Shown here: in pieces, positions 61,954-64,000 of the stretch | How the letters are laid out: every line of letters begins with the position of its first letter | Numbering within the stretch: the first letter of the stretch is position 1 | NCBI RefSeq assembly: GCF_028745735.1 | Contig: NZ_JAQZSM010000003.1 | Coordinates: 124,001 to 188,000 of the forward strand | Length of the DNA: 64,000 nt | Source of the DNA: Roseinatronobacter alkalisoli | GTDB lineage: Bacteria > Pseudomonadota > Alphaproteobacteria > Rhodobacterales > Rhodobacteraceae | Reading direction: 5' to 3' | Made by a program: the position numbers and the translations under genes | The notes under the pieces: model-generated | Databases searched by the model: none | What the model saw: the letters and a program-made list of their open reading frames with translations, nothing else | Told to the model about the DNA's origin: nothing

Positions 61954-62658
61954 TCAGACTGCTGCGATTTCCGCCAGCACGGCACGCGCGGCGGCTCGTG
62001 GGTCCGTAGCCTGCCAGACGGGCCGCCCGACAACGATATGATCCGCCCCGTCCTGCAAGGCGCGCGCGGGTGTGGCGACACGCTTCTGATCACCCAGATC
62101 CGCACCTGCAGGGCGTACCCCCGGTGTGACAATCAGCTTGCCCGCCGCTTCAGGCAGGGCGCGGATGGCGGCGGCTTCCTGCGGGCTGGCAATCACCCCG
62201 TCCGCCCCGGCAGCCAGCGCGCGGGCGGCACGTTCAAGCGTGAATTCGGTGATGTCGCCCGGTTGCATCATGCCATCATCCAGATCGCCCCGGTCAAGCG
62301 AGGTCAGCACTGTCACGCCAAGGATTTTCAGATTCGACCCGCCCGCCCCGTCACGCGCGGCACGCACCACATGCGGGTCGCCATGTACGGTCAGAAAATC
62401 CAGATCATATTGCGCAATTCCGCGCACCGCAGACGCCACAGTTGCGCCGATGTCGAAAAATTTCATGTCCAGAAATATGCGCTTGCCATGTTCCTGTTTC
62501 AGTTCATTGGCCAGCGCCAACCCGCCGCCGGTCAGCATGCCCAGCCCGATCTTGTAGAAACTGACAGCATCCCCAAGCTGGCGCGCAAGTTCCAGCCCCG
62601 CAAGCGCATTGGGCAGATCAAGGGCGACAATCAGGCGGTCATCACTGGGCAAGGTCAT
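61954..62658 (-). CDS. pyrF: Orotidine 5'-phosphate decarboxylase
   Basis: This 234-residue enzyme performs the last step of UMP synthesis. Catalytic core: IFLDMKFFDIGATVASAV holds the Asp-x-Lys-x-x-Asp set; the start DDRLIVALDLPN and the phosphate-binding ends VTPGVRPAGADLGDQKR and VVGRPVWQATDPRAAA are typical. ATG 62658 (MTLPSDDR) is preceded by AGGATG; the frame upstream to 62721 is not family-like. Not near other pyr genes except carA at the other end of the window. Confidence 0.96.
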   Translation of the reverse strand: MTLPSDDRLIVALDLPNALAGLELARQLGDAVSFYKIGLGMLTGGGLALANELKQEHGKRIFLDMKFFDIGATVASAVRGIAQYDLDFLTVHGDPHVVRAARDGAGGSNLKILGVTVLTSLDRGDLDDGMMQPGDITEFTLERAARALAAGADGVIASPQEAAAIRALPEAAGKLIVTPGVRPAGADLGDQKRVATPARALQDGADHIVVGRPVWQATDPRAAARAVLAEIAAV

Positions 62659-62751
62659 GGCAGGGCATCCTTTCACGGGGTTGGGTCGACCGGGCCTAGC
62701 CGATTGCGCCCCCCACGACAAGATACCGCCACGGGGAGTCGCCGTTGCGCA

Positions 62752-64000
62752 TCACTCAAAGAAGCTGCGCAGCGTATCGCCAAGCATCATCGTGATCAGG
62801 TCCTGCGTGACATAGCCAGTGGGGGGCAGGTCGAAATGACGCTGCGCACCTTCTATCGCGCTGCGGGACTGCGCGTCGAACGTGCCGTCGATTGCGCCGG
62901 GGTCCAACCCCATCCGTGCAAGCCGACGTTCGATCAGCACGCGGGTTGGTCCGGTAAGCTGCAATGCCTCCTCCGCCGCGCGGTCATTGGCGCGCTGCGG
63001 GTCTTCTTCGGGCGCGGGCGTTGCAGGCGGGTCCAGTTCATCTATCCGCACAAGCGCATCAGCGGCGAATGCGCCATCCGGCCATTCCACAAGATAGCTT
63101 TCATAGGCATCCACACTGTCACGCCTGCGCGCCTGATCCCAGGCGGCGCGGTCACGGCGCTGGCGGCTGTCGGCCTCTATGCGGTCCAGCCTTTCGCGGG
63201 CAAGCCCTGCGAATATGCCTTGCGGGTAGCGTTCCAGATAACTGCGCAGCCCGGCTTCGTCGCTGCCTGCGCCAGTGGCATCCCAGAAGGCGCGGTCGTC
63301 ACGTTCAGCGACTTCGCGGCGGGCGCGTTCCTCTGCTTCGATTTCGGCGGCACGGCGCGCGGCATGACCGGCAAGCTGCATCACCTGTTCACGGTTCAGA
63401 AAACCGGTTTCATCCAGATTGTTCCGCCCCTGCCATCCGCGAATGGCCGCGCGCGTGCCCGGCCCGAATATACCATCAACCCCGCGGGTATTGAACCCCA
63501 GCGTTGTCAGATCGCGCTGAATCGCGCGGCGCTCATCGCGTGTCAGGGCCAACGCATCTTCAATACGTTCAGGGCTGTTACGCAGGCGGTCAATCGCGCC
63601 ACGTGCGGCCTGTGCGTTCAGGCCATTGGGAAACCGGTCCAGATAGGACTGATAGGCCGCTTCGGTATTGGCCTGCTGCGCATCGGCCCAGGCCTGACGA
63701 TCCGCGCGCGCAACCGGAGCAAAGCCTGCGGGCAGCAACGGCACCAGCGGCGAAATCGTGCCTTCGCCGGACAGACCGCGCGTCTGGTCCACCACATCCG
63801 ACAACACTGCACCGGGGCGCAGAATGGCGCGCAGCCCCTGCCCCACCTGCGGAACCGGGCCGCGCACGACACCCACCCCCTGCGGCACCAACAGGCGCGC
63901 AGGCAGCCCGCCTGCCAGCCCGTCGCCATAGCTGCCACGCGACAAGTCCCCCCCGGCCAGCCAAAGCTGCGCGGCCTCTGCCGCGCCGGTCGCGATTTCC
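62752..64000 (-). CDS. Peptidoglycan-binding-domain protein, C-terminal part (cut by window edge)
   Basis: The reverse strand is open from the window edge to the stop at 62752. The visible 415 residues include two putative peptidoglycan-binding-1-like helical units: one (ERRAIQRDLTTLGFNTRGVDGIFGPGTRAAIRGWQ) in the middle and one near the C-terminus (IERRLARMGLDPGAIDGTFDAQSRSAIEGAQRHFDL). Between and before them are repeated helical motifs of the form DAYESYLVEWPDGAFAADA, SYLDRFPNGLNAQAARG and SYLERYPQGIFAGLARERL. In Rhodobacterales such C-termini follow caspase-like peptidase domains, which would be outside the window; that is not shown here. Confidence 0.7.
   Translation of the reverse strand, partial: EIATGAAEAAQLWLAGGDLSRGSYGDGLAGGLPARLLVPQGVGVVRGPVPQVGQGLRAILRPGAVLSDVVDQTRGLSGEGTISPLVPLLPAGFAPVARADRQAWADAQQANTEAAYQSYLDRFPNGLNAQAARGAIDRLRNSPERIEDALALTRDERRAIQRDLTTLGFNTRGVDGIFGPGTRAAIRGWQGRNNLDETGFLNREQVMQLAGHAARRAAEIEAEERARREVAERDDRAFWDATGAGSDEAGLRSYLERYPQGIFAGLARERLDRIEADSRQRRDRAAWDQARRRDSVDAYESYLVEWPDGAFAADALVRIDELDPPATPAPEEDPQRANDRAAEEALQLTGPTRVLIERRLARMGLDPGAIDGTFDAQSRSAIEGAQRHFDLPPTGYVTQDLITMMLGDTLRSFFE

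Overview
The window is a stretch of ordinary chromosome from a Gram-negative alphaproteobacterium, most likely of the order Rhodobacterales. The base composition is GC-rich (about 60 % by eye). The evidence for the group is the lepB-rnc-era-DUF1491 string, the rnd-lptC-lptA-lptB-hpf-ptsN string, the mreBCD-mrdA-rodA string, a form II molybdenum hydroxylase operon, an IalB-type periplasmic protein, and glycosyltransferases of types common in this group. I see no rRNA, tRNA, phage, transposase, CRISPR array or plasmid function. This assignment rests on recognising families by eye, not on a database search.

Layout: 1-5.4 kb holds a cut-off glycosyltransferase-like gene, carA, a YqeY-like gene, a GntR regulator, a HAD nucleotidase and a UbiH-like hydroxylase. 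5.6-12.1 kb is a LacI-controlled sugar ABC uptake operon ending in a GH63/GH37-like glycosidase. 12.1-14.9 kb is lepB-rnc-era-DUF1491, coupled by ATGA overlaps. 15.0-16.8 kb is leuA behind a leucine-rich leader peptide and alternative hairpins. 17-23.6 kb is the rod-shape operon mreBCD-mrdA-rodA, with a 2-hydroxyacid dehydrogenase overlapping its end. 24-28.7 kb has a DadA-like oxidase and a divergent zinc regulon (zur-znuC-znuB facing znuA); ZnuA carries an 11-unit His/Asp repeat of 153 residues. 28.8-33.6 kb has ispH, a GST, rnhA, a UPF0126 channel, a GlsB-like protein, rlmN and an IalB-like protein. 33.8-40.7 kb has an asparaginase, metY, a 1038-residue protein that looks like a GspL/PilM domain joined to a GspC/PilP domain, and yciB. 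40.8-47.5 kb has a GST and a form II coxSLM operon with XdhC and a molybdopterin-binding protein. 47.6-53.4 kb has a GDPD, a hemolysin III protein and the LPS-export/ptsN string. 53.4-62.7 kb is a surface-glycan region: two sister GT2 enzymes, a GT14-type enzyme and a sulfotransferase, then galU, cysQ, an orphan ABC-2 permease and pyrF. The right edge cuts a peptidoglycan-binding-domain protein.

Most notable structures: a dispersed palindromic intergenic repeat family with four members (near 5.5, 23.8, 48.5 and 59.0 kb) sharing a 15-base hairpin core; the ZnuA minisatellite; the leuA leader; a putative LacI operator word found both before the regulator gene and inside the signal-peptide codons of its neighbour; and the sulfotransferase/glycosyltransferase cluster next to cysQ, whose product class removes the by-product of sulfation.
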